Positions 7,529-17,388 are shown, counted from the first letter of the stretch. The stretch: 64,000 nucleotides of DNA from REEB76 sp963774895 (GCA_963774895.1 CAVZGN010000001.1:682001-746000); one strand, 5' to 3'. Notes: a model not told the origin generated them from the sequence alone. Numbers and translations: made by a program.

Positions 7529-9967
7529 GTGAGCAGCGAAACCCGCCAATCTGATCTGCTTGAAGGCCAGCCTGTTCTGGTGCCAGTGCTGCCATTACGC
7601 GATGTGGTGGTGTATCCGCACATGGTCATCCCGCTGTTCGTCGGCCGGGATAAATCCATTAAGGCGCTGGAACACGGCATGCAGGCGGGCAAGCAGATCT
7701 TGCTGCTGGCCCAGAAAAGTCCGGAAGTGGACGATCCCAAAGAAAGCGATCTCTACCGCATTGGCGCCCTGGCCACGATCCTGCAACTGGTGAAGCTCCC
7801 CGACGGCACCGTCAAAGTGCTGGTGGAGGGTGGTGATCGCGCACGTATCCTGCAGATCAACGATGGTGAATATTTCTCCGCGCTGGTGACCGCCATCCGC
7901 ACTCAAGGACAATATGACGAGCGCGAGATGGATGTACTGATGCGTTCGGCACTATCGCTATTCGATCAATACGTCAAACTCAACAAGAAGATCCCGCCGG
8001 AACTGCTGACATCGCTGGCAGGTATCGATTCACCCGGCCGGCTTGCGGACACCATCGCCGCTCATATGCAATTGAAACTCGATGAGAAACAGAAGATCCT
8101 CGAACTCGAGGACGCACGCGCACGCCTGGAACACGTGATGGCGCTGATCGAAGGCGAGATCGATATCCTGCAGATCGAGCGGCGCATCCGCGGACGCGTC
8201 AAACAGCAGATGGAAAAAAGCCAGCGTGAGTATTACCTGAATGAACAGATGAAGGCCATCCAGAAGGAGCTCGGTGAGCTGGAAGACGCACCTAACGAGC
8301 TCGAGGAACTCGAGAAGAAAATACAGAAAGCCGGCATGTCCAAGGAAGCGCGCGACAAGGCCATGGCGGAATTCAACAAGCTCAAGCTCATGTCACCTAT
8401 GTCCGCCGAAGCCACCGTAGTCCGCAACTATATCGATTGGCTGGTGAATGTACCGTGGAAGAAACGCACGCGCGTGCGCCATGACCTGGAGAGCGCGGAG
8501 AAGATCCTGGCCGAGGATCATTACGGCCTCGACAAGGTTAAGGAACGCATCCTTGAATATCTGGCGGTGCAGCAGCGCGTCAACAAACTCAAGGGGCCGA
8601 TACTATGCCTGGTGGGACCACCGGGTGTCGGCAAGACCTCCCTGGGGCAGAGCATCGCGCGCGCCACCAATCGCAAGTTCTCGCGCATGTCGCTGGGCGG
8701 TGTGCGTGATGAAGCGGAGATCCGCGGCCATCGACGCACCTATATCGGCTCCATGCCAGGCAAGATCCTGCAGAACATGGCCAAGGTAGGTGTGCGCAAT
8801 CCGCTGTTCCTGCTGGACGAAGTGGACAAGATGTCCATGGATTTCCGTGGCGATCCCTCTTCGGCGTTATTAGAGGTTCTGGACCCGGAACAGAACAACA
8901 CCTTTAATGATCATTATCTGGAAGTGGATTTCGATCTATCCGAGGTATTGTTCGTGGCCACTGCCAATACCATGAACATACCGGCGCCGTTGCTGGACCG
9001 TATGGAAGTTATCCGACTTCCGGGTTACACCGAGGACGAGAAGATCAACATCGCCATGCGTTACCTGATCCCGAAACAGATGCGCAACAACGGCCTGAAA
9101 TCGTCAGAACTCACCATCAGTGAAAGTGCCATCACCGACATCATCCGTTACTACACCCGTGAAGCCGGCGTGCGTAACTTGGAGCGCGAAATATCCAAGA
9201 TCTGCCGCAAAGTGGTCAAAGGCTTGCTGCTCAAACCGCGCGACAAACAAGTGCATGTCATGCCGCGCAACCTGGATGATTATCTGGGCGTGCGCCGTTT
9301 CCGTTACGGCCGCGCCGAGGATCATTCACAGGTAGGTCAGGTTACCGGCCTCGCCTGGACCGAGATGGGCGGCGAATTGCTTACCATCGAAGCTACCGTA
9401 GTGCCGGGCAAGGGTAAGCTGATCCACACCGGCCAGCTGGGAGGAGTCATGCAGGAATCCATCCAGGCGGCAATGACCGTGGTGCGCAGCCGCGCAGCAT
9501 TGCTGGGTATCGAACTGGATTTTCACCAGAAATACGACGTGCATATCCACGTACCGGAAGGCGCAACCCCCAAGGACGGACCGAGCGCCGGTGTCGGTAT
9601 GTGTACCGCATTGGTGTCAGCACTCACTAAGATTCCAGTACGCGCGGATGTAGCCATGACAGGCGAGATCACCCTGCGCGGTGAGGTGTTACCCATCGGC
9701 GGACTCAAGGAAAAACTCCTGGCCGCACATCGTGGTGGTTTAAGCACTGTATTGATACCGCAGGAAAACGCCAAGGATCTTGTGGAGATACCAAAGAACA
9801 TCAAGGGCGCACTCGATATCCAACCGGTACGCTGGATCGATGAAATATTCAAAGTGGCCTTGGAGCGCATCCCGGAACCCAAAGCAGCTGAAGTAGCCGG
9901 CGGATCAGAGCCGCAAGTCAATGTACCGGCAGCTAAAACAGAACCCGAAGGCGTGCGGCCGCATTAG
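7529..9967 (+). CDS. lon: Lon, ATP-dependent serine protease
   Basis: Cytoplasmic AAA+ protease that degrades misfolded and regulatory proteins. The 812-residue protein has the N-terminal LAN domain (about 15-205) starting with the typical PVLPLRDVVVYPHMV, a coiled middle segment, Walker A GPPGVGKT at 363-370, and the C-terminal protease domain with Ser686 in PKDGPSAG and the partner Lys near 729 in GGLKEKL. It starts with GTG, six bases after AGAGGA. The C-terminal tail beyond the protease domain is Pro/Ala/Glu-rich. Confidence 0.98.
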   Translation: MSSETRQSDLLEGQPVLVPVLPLRDVVVYPHMVIPLFVGRDKSIKALEHGMQAGKQILLLAQKSPEVDDPKESDLYRIGALATILQLVKLPDGTVKVLVEGGDRARILQINDGEYFSALVTAIRTQGQYDEREMDVLMRSALSLFDQYVKLNKKIPPELLTSLAGIDSPGRLADTIAAHMQLKLDEKQKILELEDARARLEHVMALIEGEIDILQIERRIRGRVKQQMEKSQREYYLNEQMKAIQKELGELEDAPNELEELEKKIQKAGMSKEARDKAMAEFNKLKLMSPMSAEATVVRNYIDWLVNVPWKKRTRVRHDLESAEKILAEDHYGLDKVKERILEYLAVQQRVNKLKGPILCLVGPPGVGKTSLGQSIARATNRKFSRMSLGGVRDEAEIRGHRRTYIGSMPGKILQNMAKVGVRNPLFLLDEVDKMSMDFRGDPSSALLEVLDPEQNNTFNDHYLEVDFDLSEVLFVATANTMNIPAPLLDRMEVIRLPGYTEDEKINIAMRYLIPKQMRNNGLKSSELTISESAITDIIRYYTREAGVRNLEREISKICRKVVKGLLLKPRDKQVHVMPRNLDDYLGVRRFRYGRAEDHSQVGQVTGLAWTEMGGELLTIEATVVPGKGKLIHTGQLGGVMQESIQAAMTVVRSRAALLGIELDFHQKYDVHIHVPEGATPKDGPSAGVGMCTALVSALTKIPVRADVAMTGEITLRGEVLPIGGLKEKLLAAHRGGLSTVLIPQENAKDLVEIPKNIKGALDIQPVRWIDEIFKVALERIPEPKAAEVAGGSEPQVNVPAAKTEPEGVRPH

Positions 9968-10132
9968 CATTTTTAATGCGCGGCAGCGACAATTTCATGT
10001 TTAAATAATGGCTGGCCATGCTCAAAATCAGTTGCTGCTTTTCCAATTTTATCAATCGCTTACACGCATGAAAAAAGACACTACCTGCATACGCTTCATG
10101 GTTAGCTCCAATCAACTTGAAGTTTCGTCAAG

Positions 10133-10162
10133 TTGACAAGTGTTTATCACCACCTGTATAAA
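10133..10162 (+). promoter_or_regulatory. Sigma70 promoter of hupB
   Basis: In the 335-bp lon-hupB gap, a consensus -35 TTGACA (10133-10138) is followed after 18 bp by TATAAA (10157-10162). Transcription would start near 10170 and leave an untranslated leader of about 130 bases. I see no other clear element in this gap. Confidence 0.7.
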
Positions 10163-10302
10163 ATTGCGCACGACCGCAGGTTACGCAGGGCATTACTTAC
10201 ATGTGCCTGGCGGAAAGAAACGTGGAGGCAGGATGTGTATCTCAAACCCGGGCAGTGGAGCTGTCCATCATCAACACTCAGGCAATCAGGGGACACAACA
10301 TC

Positions 10303-10575
10303 ATGAATAAGGCTGAATTAATCAACTCGGTGGCGGAAGCCACGAAACTCTCGCACGCAGATGCAGATCGCGCCGTACAGGCAGTGCTGCATTCCATCAG
10401 TGGTGCTCTCAGTCGAGGTGACCAGGTGGTGCTGGTGGGCTTCGGTACGTTTACCGTCAAGCAACGTGCCGCGCGCACCGGACGAAATCCGCAGACGGGT
10501 CAGACAATTCAGATTGCGGCGAGCAGAGTTCCCGGTTTCAAAGCTGGCAAAGCCCTGAAGGATGCCGTAAACTGA
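10303..10575 (+). CDS. hupB: Nucleoid protein HU, beta-type
   Basis: Small basic protein that bends and compacts DNA. The 90-residue product starts MNKAELINSVAE and contains the HU signature GFGTFTVKQRAARTGRNPQTG with the DNA-intercalating arm. The ATG at 10303 follows AGGGGA; an in-frame ATG at 10201 would add 34 residues without family support. The position between lon and ppiD is the conserved place of hupB. Confidence 0.97.
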   Translation: MNKAELINSVAEATKLSHADADRAVQAVLHSISGALSRGDQVVLVGFGTFTVKQRAARTGRNPQTGQTIQIAASRVPGFKAGKALKDAVN

Positions 10576-10585
10576 CCAGCTCTTG

Positions 10586-10661
10586 GGGTGCTTAGCTCAG
10601 CTGGGAGAGCATCGCCTTTACACGGCGAGGGTCGGGGGTTCGATCCCCTCAGCACCCACCA
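10586..10661 (+). tRNA. tRNA-Val (anticodon TAC)
   Basis: A 76-base cloverleaf with acceptor strands GGGTGCT and AGCACCC, anticodon loop TTTACAC giving TAC, T loop TTCGATC and an encoded CCA. It starts 10 bases after the hupB stop, so it may share the hupB transcript. Confidence 0.97.
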
Positions 10662-10669
10662 CCCGCTGC

Positions 10670-10746
10670 GGAGTGGTAGTTCAGCTGGTTAGAATACCGG
10701 CCTGTCACGCCGGGGGTCGCGGGTTCGAGTCCCGTCCACTCCGCCA
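10670..10746 (+). tRNA. tRNA-Asp (anticodon GTC)
   Basis: A 77-base cloverleaf with acceptor strands GGAGTGG and CCACTCC, anticodon GTC in the loop CTGTCAC, T loop TTCGAGT and an encoded CCA. It lies 8 bases after tRNA-Val and is followed by a strong terminator. Confidence 0.97.
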
Positions 10747-10762
10747 TACTGAAGTCCCTTAT

Positions 10763-10791
10763 AAAAGGGCGCCCGCGCGGCGCCCTTTTTT
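10763..10791 (+). terminator. Rho-independent terminator after tRNA-Asp
   Basis: AAAAGGGCGCC (10763-10773) pairs perfectly with GGCGCCCTTTT (10779-10789) around a CGCGC loop, and the T run continues to 10791. It closes the hupB-tRNA unit and separates it from ppiD. Confidence 0.9.
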
Positions 10792-10832
10792 ATAATTGAC
10801 AGCAATAACTGGATTTTTCAGGATTAACCGCC

Positions 10833-12752
10833 ATGGTTATACAAGCATTCCGGGACAATATTCCCAAGTGGTTGACAGGCATCATTCTGGTTTTAATTAT
10901 CGGGCCGTTTGCGCTGTGGGGCATCAATTCGTATTTTTCCGCCTCGGGTGATACTTCGGTTGCCAAGGTCAACGGCACTGAAATCTCACCGCAGGATTTC
11001 CAGCAAGCTTATCAAACCCGTTACCAGCAATTGCAGCAGGCATTCGGCACCTCTTTCAAACCCGGGTTGATCGACGAGAAACAACTCCGTCAGGAAGTTC
11101 TGCGGCAGCTTACAAACGAAACGCTACTAGACCAGCAGGTTGAAAAGCAGCATTACAGCGTCGGCGACGCGGATCTGGTGGCCACTATCCAGCAGATACC
11201 GGCGTTCCAGGTTGACGGCAAGTTTTCCCCACAGGTTTATCAGGCGACCCTCGCTGCCAACGGCTTGACGGCCTCTGGATTTGAACAGCGGGAGCGGCAA
11301 GGTCTTAGCGTCAGCCAGCTGCAGAATGCCATCCAGGCGAGCGCTTTCGGGACGCCGCAGCAACTCGAGATCGATCAAGCGGTACGGGGTGAGCAACGCC
11401 AGATCGCATATGCCACGATCTCATCCAAGCAATACCTCGATCAGGTGAATGTCTCGGATGCCGACATTGCGGTCTATTACAAGGCCCATGCGGATCAATT
11501 TATGACACCGGGAAAAGTCACGCTGGCTTATGTGGAGTTGGATGAGGCACAGCTGGCCAAGGGAATACAAGCCAGTGATGCGCAATTGCAAGCCCTGTAC
11601 GATCAGCAGATAGCTGCATTCAAACAGGATGAGACCCGCGAAGCACAGCACATACTGATAGCGGTGAATGGCGATGACCCCAAAACCGATGCAGCCGCCA
11701 AAGCCAAGGCCGAGGACACACTCAAACAACTCAAGGATGGAGCTAATTTTGCCCAGCTCGCGGAAAAATATTCAGATGATTCGGGCTCAGCCAAGAATGG
11801 CGGTGATCTCGGCTGGATAGGGCGCGGCGCGATGGTTAAACCTTTTGAGGACGCACTTTTCAATATTCCCAAGGTGGGCGATGTGGTAGGGCCCATACGC
11901 ACCCAGTATGGATATCACATCATCAAGCTGGACGGCATACGTGCGCCTAGTACCAAACAATTTGCGCAAGTACGTGACCAATTGCTCGCGGAATACCAGA
12001 AGAAGCAGGCAGATGACCAGTATTTCGCACTCGGCGATCAACTGGCAAATCTGGCTTACGAGCATCCGGATTCCCTGCAGGCAGTAAGCAAGCAACTCAA
12101 CCTGCCCATCGAAACAGTGGAAGACGTGACCCGTGATGCAGGCAGTGGGATCGCCAGCAATCCGGCGGTCCGGCAGAAGGCATTCAGCGATGAAGTTCTG
12201 ACCCAGGGCAACAACAGCGATCCCATCCAGATCGGTCCCAACCATGTGGTGGTGATACGCGTTAAAGGGCATACACCCAGTGTTCAGAAACCGTTGACAG
12301 ATGTCCGCGATCAGATTGTCGCGCGTCTCAAACAACAACAGGCAACCCTAAAAGCGCAGCAAATCGCCCAGACCGCCAATGCCGCCTTCAAGTCGGGGCA
12401 GACGATTGCCCAGGTGGCTAGCCGATACGATCTGAAGTTCACTCCGGAAAAGTTTGTAAGCCGTACCGATGCCAGTGTTTCACCTCCGGTGCTGAGCGCG
12501 GCATTCGTATTATCCAAGCCAGCGAACGGTGTTTCTGAATCCGGTACGGTCGCTCTGTCTGATGGTGACCAGGTGATATATGTGCTTACCGGGGTAAAAG
12601 CCGGCGCTATATCCGGTTTAAGCCAAGACCAGATTGTCAACAAGCTTCAGGAGTTGACGCGGCTGAATGCGAACGCAGAATTTGCCGCCTATCTGGAGAA
12701 TCTACGCCAACACGCCAAGATCCAGATCAATGACAATAATGTCCAAGAATAG
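10833..12752 (+). CDS. ppiD: PpiD-type periplasmic folding factor (SurA-N / parvulin)
   Basis: Inner-membrane-anchored chaperone that receives proteins leaving the Sec translocon. The 639-residue protein has a short cytoplasmic start, one membrane helix (about residues 12-34, TGIILVLIIGPFALWG), a SurA-N-like helical region, and a parvulin domain at about 265-370 containing AQHILIAV and GDLGWIGRGAMVKPFEDALF. PpiD parvulin domains are often catalytically weak; activity here cannot be judged from sequence. It has its own position behind the tRNA terminator, keeping the lon-hupB-ppiD order. Confidence 0.95.
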   Translation: MVIQAFRDNIPKWLTGIILVLIIGPFALWGINSYFSASGDTSVAKVNGTEISPQDFQQAYQTRYQQLQQAFGTSFKPGLIDEKQLRQEVLRQLTNETLLDQQVEKQHYSVGDADLVATIQQIPAFQVDGKFSPQVYQATLAANGLTASGFEQRERQGLSVSQLQNAIQASAFGTPQQLEIDQAVRGEQRQIAYATISSKQYLDQVNVSDADIAVYYKAHADQFMTPGKVTLAYVELDEAQLAKGIQASDAQLQALYDQQIAAFKQDETREAQHILIAVNGDDPKTDAAAKAKAEDTLKQLKDGANFAQLAEKYSDDSGSAKNGGDLGWIGRGAMVKPFEDALFNIPKVGDVVGPIRTQYGYHIIKLDGIRAPSTKQFAQVRDQLLAEYQKKQADDQYFALGDQLANLAYEHPDSLQAVSKQLNLPIETVEDVTRDAGSGIASNPAVRQKAFSDEVLTQGNNSDPIQIGPNHVVVIRVKGHTPSVQKPLTDVRDQIVARLKQQQATLKAQQIAQTANAAFKSGQTIAQVASRYDLKFTPEKFVSRTDASVSPPVLSAAFVLSKPANGVSESGTVALSDGDQVIYVLTGVKAGAISGLSQDQIVNKLQELTRLNANAEFAAYLENLRQHAKIQINDNNVQE

Positions 12753-12779
12753 CAGTTTTTTCAGTTAGATTGAAAATAA

Positions 12780-12796
12780 GGCCCGCAACGCGGGCC
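12780..12796. terminator. Hairpin between convergent ppiD and fabI
   Basis: GGCCCGC and GCGGGCC form a 7-bp stem with an AAC loop. Read on the minus strand the stem is followed by TTATTTT, so it suits fabI. On the plus strand it is followed by the weaker TGATTCTTT. Probably bidirectional. Confidence 0.75.
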
Positions 12797-12822
12797 TGAT
12801 TCTTTAGCATGCCGGATTGAAA

Positions 12823-13605
12823 TCATCCGAAGTTCATGGCTACTTGACTGTAGCCGGCGTCCACGTACAGGATTTCGCCGGTTATGCCCGCGGCCAGATC
12901 CGAACACAGAAATGCCGCTGCGTTGCCCACATCCTCGATGCTGACACTGTGCCTGAGCGGCGCCTGATTGCGTACGTGGTCAAGTAACGCACGGAAACCG
13001 CTGATACCCGCCGCCGCCAGCGTCTTGATGGGACCCGCAGAAATACCATTGACACGTATGCCTTCCGGACCGAGTGCATAGGCCAGGAAACGCACGTTGG
13101 CTTCAAGACTGGCCTTGGCGGGACCCATGACGTTGTAATTGGGTATTGCGCGCACTGCACCCAGATAAGTAAGGGTCAGTAGGGATGCGTGACGCTCCTG
13201 CATCATCGGCCGGCCGGCCTTGGCGAGCGCTGCCAGGCTATAGGCACTGATGTCATGGGCGATGCGGAAGCCCTCGCGGGTCACCACGTCGGCATAATTA
13301 CCCGCCAGTTGTTCACGCGGCGCGAAGGCCACGGAATGCACGATGATATCGAGCCCATCCCAGTGCTTTTTCAGGGCTGAGAACGCTGCGTCGATCTCGG
13401 CATCGCTGCTTACGTCCATGGGGAATGTTAGCTGTGAGCCGAATGCTTGCGCCATCTTTTCCACGCGTTCCTTGAGGCGCTCACCCTGGAAGGTAAAAGC
13501 CAGCTCCGCGCCCTCGCGACGGAAAGCTTCGGCGATTCCATAAGCGATGGAGCGTTCACTGGCGAGACCGACGATCAGTGCACGTTTACCGGCGAGAAAT
13601 CCCAT
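12823..13605 (-). CDS. fabI: Enoyl-[acyl-carrier-protein] reductase (NADH)
   Basis: Catalyses the last reduction of each fatty-acid elongation cycle and is the triclosan and isoniazid-class target. The 260-residue protein begins MGFLAGKRALIVGLASERSI and shows the FabI active site: Tyr in LTYLGA and the later Tyr and Lys of NYNVMGPAKAS. The start is set at 13605 because an AAGGAG ribosome-binding site lies 9 bases before it and inside the codons that an upstream ATG at 13620 would add. Confidence 0.97.
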   Translation of the reverse strand: MGFLAGKRALIVGLASERSIAYGIAEAFRREGAELAFTFQGERLKERVEKMAQAFGSQLTFPMDVSSDAEIDAAFSALKKHWDGLDIIVHSVAFAPREQLAGNYADVVTREGFRIAHDISAYSLAALAKAGRPMMQERHASLLTLTYLGAVRAIPNYNVMGPAKASLEANVRFLAYALGPEGIRVNGISAGPIKTLAAAGISGFRALLDHVRNQAPLRHSVSIEDVGNAAAFLCSDLAAGITGEILYVDAGYSQVAMNFG

Positions 13606-13654
13606 GGATACTCCTTGCATCGGACAGGGTGATTAGCTGGGGGCAATCAAGCGA

Positions 13655-15367
13655 TTAACCGCTGGTGGATTGGTCAGTAACATCCACATGCAATTTGAGC
13701 TGGTCGCCCGCGTGGATATACTCATGTTTGTCGAGAGCATTCCAACCGGCGATGTCGGTAACGTTTACGCTAAAACGTGTAGCAATGGAGTTCAACGAAT
13801 CACCCTGGCGGACCGTGTAATAAACCGTGCGCTGGATATCCCGGGAACCCGGTCCGGCCGCAGAGGCGGTATCGAGGTTGTCGGTATGGCGGGGCCGGAT
13901 GGTGAGCTTCTGACCCACACGCAGGACAGCTTTTGAGCTTAGCCCGTTCCATTGCATCAGATCAGCCACCTTGACGTCATAGCGACGCGCGATGCTCCAC
14001 AGAGATTCGCCCGGTTTCACGTGGTGTACGATCTGGCCGCGAGATCCATAGTGGTCATGGCCATAGTGTGGCCTGCGCGCCACGCGCGCTTCTGCCACCA
14101 GTGTGGCATCGGCCATGGTGTTGTGCGCCGCTGGAATCAGCAGTACCTGGTTTTTACGGATGAGGTTGGCGTGGATGCCGTTAAGATCCCGTATCACTGC
14201 AACCGTGGTGTGATAATGACGTGCGATTCCGCTCAGGGTGTCGCCGTCAACAACTTTGTGGGTTGCCCATTGGACCCGGTCATGAGGCGGCAAGGAAGCC
14301 AGTGCAGTGGTGAGTTCATTTTTTTTATCGAGTGGAACCAGCAGGTTATAGGGTCCTTGCGGATCGGTTGCCCAGCGGTTGAAGCCAGGATTTAGGAGGA
14401 ACATCTGTTCACTGGTGATACCCGCAAGTTTTGCCGCTGTCGCCAGATCGATTTGACCGCCAACATCGACCTCTGTCAGGTATGGCGCATTCGGGATCGG
14501 CGGCAGATCGACGCCATAATTACCTGAAGTGGCAATCAGCTGGCAGATGGCCAGCAGACGCGGGACATAGGCGCGCGTTTCCGCTGGCAGGTCCAGATGC
14601 CAGAAATCCGTGGGCAGGCCGCGTTGCTGGTTGCGATGGATGGCGCGGCTCACGGTACCACCGCCGGAATTGTAGGCCGCAAGTGCCAGCAACCAATCGT
14701 TGTTGAACTGATCATGGAGATATTGCAGGTAATCCAGAGCCGCATTCGTGGAGGCCACGATGTCGCGTCGGCCGTCATACCACCAGCCCTGTTTCAGATC
14801 CCAATGTCTCCCGGTACCCGGAATGAATTGCCACAGACCCGCAGCCCGACCATTGGAATAGGCAAACGGATCGAAGGCGCTTTCCACCACCGGCAGCAGT
14901 GCGATATCCAGCGGCATCTTGCGTGCCTGCACTTGCTGCACGATGTAATACAGATACGGGCGGGCACGATTGGCAGTACGTTGCAGATAGGTGCCATGGC
15001 TGGCAAACCAGTTCAGCTCGCCTTGTACGCGCCCATCACCGCCAGCAGCTGGCAGGCTGAAATTCTTGCCAAGATAATCCCAGAGATTGTCGTATTTGAT
15101 TTCCGCAGGCGCTATGCTGATATCTTGCCACTGGATCAATGGTGAAGTGTCGTCCACATCCGGAATGGGTGTGGCGGTGTCGGCATTAATGGTCGGGTTG
15201 GTGGTCGTGGTAGCAGCTGGCGACGCGGTTGATGCGGCCGGCGGGGCAACAGCTGATGGGTCCGCAGATGGTTTGGAACCGGTCGTAGCACAGCCGCTGA
15301 TGACCACTACGCAGGCACATATAAATGTGGATAATGTCGAGCACCGGGTCATTTGCATACCGCCCAT
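13655..15367 (-). CDS. mltD: Membrane-bound lytic murein transglycosylase with LysM repeats
   Basis: Cleaves peptidoglycan glycan strands at the cell envelope. The protein (up to 570 residues) has a lipoprotein signal ending VISGC, then a Pro/Ala/Thr-rich linker. An SLT catalytic domain follows (about 140-270) with the catalytic Glu in LPVVESAFDP and the motifs AGLWQFIPGTG and LALAAYNSGGG. Three LysM domains follow, each marked by GDTLSGIA, GESLWSIA or GDSLNSIA. Its ATG directly follows the gloB TGA. A second ATG 15 bases further in (15352) is an equally good start. The gloB-mltD pairing is conserved in gammaproteobacteria. Confidence 0.94.
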   Translation of the reverse strand: MGGMQMTRCSTLSTFICACVVVISGCATTGSKPSADPSAVAPPAASTASPAATTTTNPTINADTATPIPDVDDTSPLIQWQDISIAPAEIKYDNLWDYLGKNFSLPAAGGDGRVQGELNWFASHGTYLQRTANRARPYLYYIVQQVQARKMPLDIALLPVVESAFDPFAYSNGRAAGLWQFIPGTGRHWDLKQGWWYDGRRDIVASTNAALDYLQYLHDQFNNDWLLALAAYNSGGGTVSRAIHRNQQRGLPTDFWHLDLPAETRAYVPRLLAICQLIATSGNYGVDLPPIPNAPYLTEVDVGGQIDLATAAKLAGITSEQMFLLNPGFNRWATDPQGPYNLLVPLDKKNELTTALASLPPHDRVQWATHKVVDGDTLSGIARHYHTTVAVIRDLNGIHANLIRKNQVLLIPAAHNTMADATLVAEARVARRPHYGHDHYGSRGQIVHHVKPGESLWSIARRYDVKVADLMQWNGLSSKAVLRVGQKLTIRPRHTDNLDTASAAGPGSRDIQRTVYYTVRQGDSLNSIATRFSVNVTDIAGWNALDKHEYIHAGDQLKLHVDVTDQSTSG

Positions 15368-16138
15368 TCAGGTGAAAATGTCTTTCCAACTTCGGATCAC
15401 GGCAAATACCTCAATCGGTCCTTGTAATTCATGCCCCGCATGCCGTTGCGCGGCGGTCACCACGGCCGGTTCGCCGCAGCGCAAGAATGGATTCACGCGA
15501 CGTTCCCGCCCCAGCGTGGATGGCAGGGTCGCCTGATTGCGGCCGCGCAACTCTGCCGCTTCAATGGCGTACTCCATAATATCCCGATTGCCCGGCTCCA
15601 CTACGCGTGCAAATCGCAGATTTGCGACGGTGTATTCATGCCCGCAACAGATGTTCGTGGCATCTGGCAAAGCCATGAGCTTTGCCAACGAACGGCTCAT
15701 CTGTGCGGCGGTGCCCTCAAACAACCGCCCGCAGCCGGCACTGAATAAGGTGTCACCGCAGAATACTATATTGTGGCCGTAATAGGCGATATGTCCGGCC
15801 GTATGGCCAGGGATTTCAAGCACATGGAAACTGGATTCTAGGCGCGGGATGTCCACTTGCTGGCCTTCCCTGAGACGCTCAGTTACGGCCTCGATGGATT
15901 CGCCGGCTGGTCCGTACACAGGACAACCATACTGCAAAGCCAGGGCCGCGGCGCCGCCCATATGATCCGCGTGATGATGGGTGATGAGAATGGCCACCAG
16001 CATCAGATGACGTTCCTCGAGCGCCTTGCGCACAGGCGGTGCATCACCCGGATCAACCACGGCTGCGCTCTTGGCTCCGGCCATGAGCCAGATGTAATTG
16101 TCGCGAAACGCCGGTACCGGTATGAGCTCATATGCCAT
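15368..16138 (-). CDS. gloB: Hydroxyacylglutathione hydrolase (glyoxalase II)
   Basis: Hydrolyses S-D-lactoylglutathione to D-lactate and glutathione, the second step of methylglyoxal removal. The 256-residue metallo-beta-lactamase-fold protein shows the dinuclear zinc motif HHHADH with His54, His56, Asp58 and His59, later metal ligands in GHTAGH and CGDTLF, and the glyoxalase II C-terminus (CCGHEYT, RERRVNPFLRC). It is translationally coupled to mltD (stop and start touching) and divergent from the methyltransferase gene. Confidence 0.96.
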   Translation of the reverse strand: MAYELIPVPAFRDNYIWLMAGAKSAAVVDPGDAPPVRKALEERHLMLVAILITHHHADHMGGAAALALQYGCPVYGPAGESIEAVTERLREGQQVDIPRLESSFHVLEIPGHTAGHIAYYGHNIVFCGDTLFSAGCGRLFEGTAAQMSRSLAKLMALPDATNICCGHEYTVANLRFARVVEPGNRDIMEYAIEAAELRGRNQATLPSTLGRERRVNPFLRCGEPAVVTAAQRHAGHELQGPIEVFAVIRSWKDIFT

Positions 16139-16223
16139 GCGATCATGGTAGCGAACTCGACGGCAGGCTCCAAATCGAGGTGCATTATGCTAGTGTCCGG
16201 CCGGCGGAAAGGCTGGAGATGAA

Positions 16224-16931
16224 ATGGTGTATGGCGGCATGCGAGCTGATCTGAATTCCTGGTTTGAAGGGCGCATGGGGGCCTATTTGCTGCGGCAGGA
16301 GCGCAAGGTGCTGCGCGAAGTGCTGCCGACGGTTTTCGGCTATTTCCTGGTCCAGGCTGGCGCCTGGGGGCCGGCTGGTGCGTTACTGGAATCCAGTGTC
16401 ATACGTGCGCGCTTCTTGCTGGATTCGCACTATGTCGCCGGTATCCAGCTATGCGCGCATCCCGGAGATCTGCCGTTTGCCAGCGATTCGGTGGACGCAC
16501 TATTGCTGCCGCACACTCTCGAATATTCCACCGATCCCGCGCGCATATTGCGCGAAGCCGAACGCGTGTTGATGGGCGAAGGTCATCTGATCGTGCTGGG
16601 GCTTCATCCTTGGGGACTGTGGGCCATGCGTCAGCGATTCAATGCAGTTGCACCCTGGGTCGATAACTATGTGGGTATGGGTCGATTGCGGGAATGGCTG
16701 ATGGTACTAGGTTTCGAAATAGTAACTACCAGGCATTATCTTTTCCGTCCTCCGTTTCAGCATCGGCTGTTATCGCGCAGTGCGTTTCTTGATCGCTTGC
16801 ACTGGCGCATGACGGCCAGCGCCTATATGCTGGTAGCCCGCAAGCGGGTATTTGCCGTTACGCCCTTACGCCTCAAGCGTGTCAGACCGCGTTCGGCTTT
16901 CGCAGGCGTAGTTAATCCAACAGCACAGTGA
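16224..16931 (+). CDS. SAM-dependent methyltransferase, YafS type
   Basis: A 235-residue class I methyltransferase-like protein (Methyltransf_11 type). The segment LPFASDSVDALLLPHTLEYSTDP corresponds to motifs II and III, followed by a helix with EAERVLMGEGHLIVLGLHPWG. The glycine-rich SAM motif I is poorly conserved. The ATG at 16224 follows GGAG by six bases. Its position between gloB and rnhA is that of E. coli yafS. The substrate is unknown. Confidence 0.85.
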   Translation: MVYGGMRADLNSWFEGRMGAYLLRQERKVLREVLPTVFGYFLVQAGAWGPAGALLESSVIRARFLLDSHYVAGIQLCAHPGDLPFASDSVDALLLPHTLEYSTDPARILREAERVLMGEGHLIVLGLHPWGLWAMRQRFNAVAPWVDNYVGMGRLREWLMVLGFEIVTTRHYLFRPPFQHRLLSRSAFLDRLHWRMTASAYMLVARKRVFAVTPLRLKRVRPRSAFAGVVNPTAQ

Positions 16932-16938
16932 AAATGAA

Positions 16939-17388
16939 ATGAATGATGTCGAAATTTATACTGATGGCGCATGCCGTGGAAACCCGGGACCAGGAGGTTG
17001 GGCAGCAATACTGCGGAGCGATGGAAAGGACAGGCTATTACAGGGAGCGGAAACGGATACCACGAATAACCGCATGGAGCTCACCGCGGCAGTCAAAGCG
17101 TTGAATACACTCGCACAACCCAGTCGCGTGACCCTTTACACTGATTCGGAATATGTGCAACGCGGCATCAGTGAGTGGCTGTCTGCTTGGAAAGCACGCG
17201 GCTGGAAGACCGCCAACAAGAAGACGGTGAAGAATCGGGATTTGTGGCAGCAGCTGGACGCGGCCGCTAGCCGCCACCAGGTGAACTGGCAATGGGTGCG
17301 CGGCCATGCAGGCAATGCCGGCAATGAGCATGTGGATAGGCTGGCGAATGAGGCCATAGACGCGATGTTGTCAGACGATGCCGGCTAG
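16939..17388 (+). CDS. rnhA: Ribonuclease HI
   Basis: Degrades the RNA strand of RNA-DNA hybrids. The 149-residue protein has the complete metal-binding set Asp9 (IYTDGACRGNPGPGGW), Glu47 (NNRMELTA), Asp69 (LYTDSEYV) and Asp133 (HVDRLANEA), and the basic handle helix with KARGWKTANKKTVKN. It starts 7 bases after the methyltransferase stop. Confidence 0.98.
   Translation: MNDVEIYTDGACRGNPGPGGWAAILRSDGKDRLLQGAETDTTNNRMELTAAVKALNTLAQPSRVTLYTDSEYVQRGISEWLSAWKARGWKTANKKTVKNRDLWQQLDAAASRHQVNWQWVRGHAGNAGNEHVDRLANEAIDAMLSDDAG

Noticed and set aside
9985..9995. Extra copy of the WYL operator in the lon-hupB gap
   Set aside because: AGCGACAATTT matches the left half of operator site 1, but the right arm is not kept, so it is probably chance.
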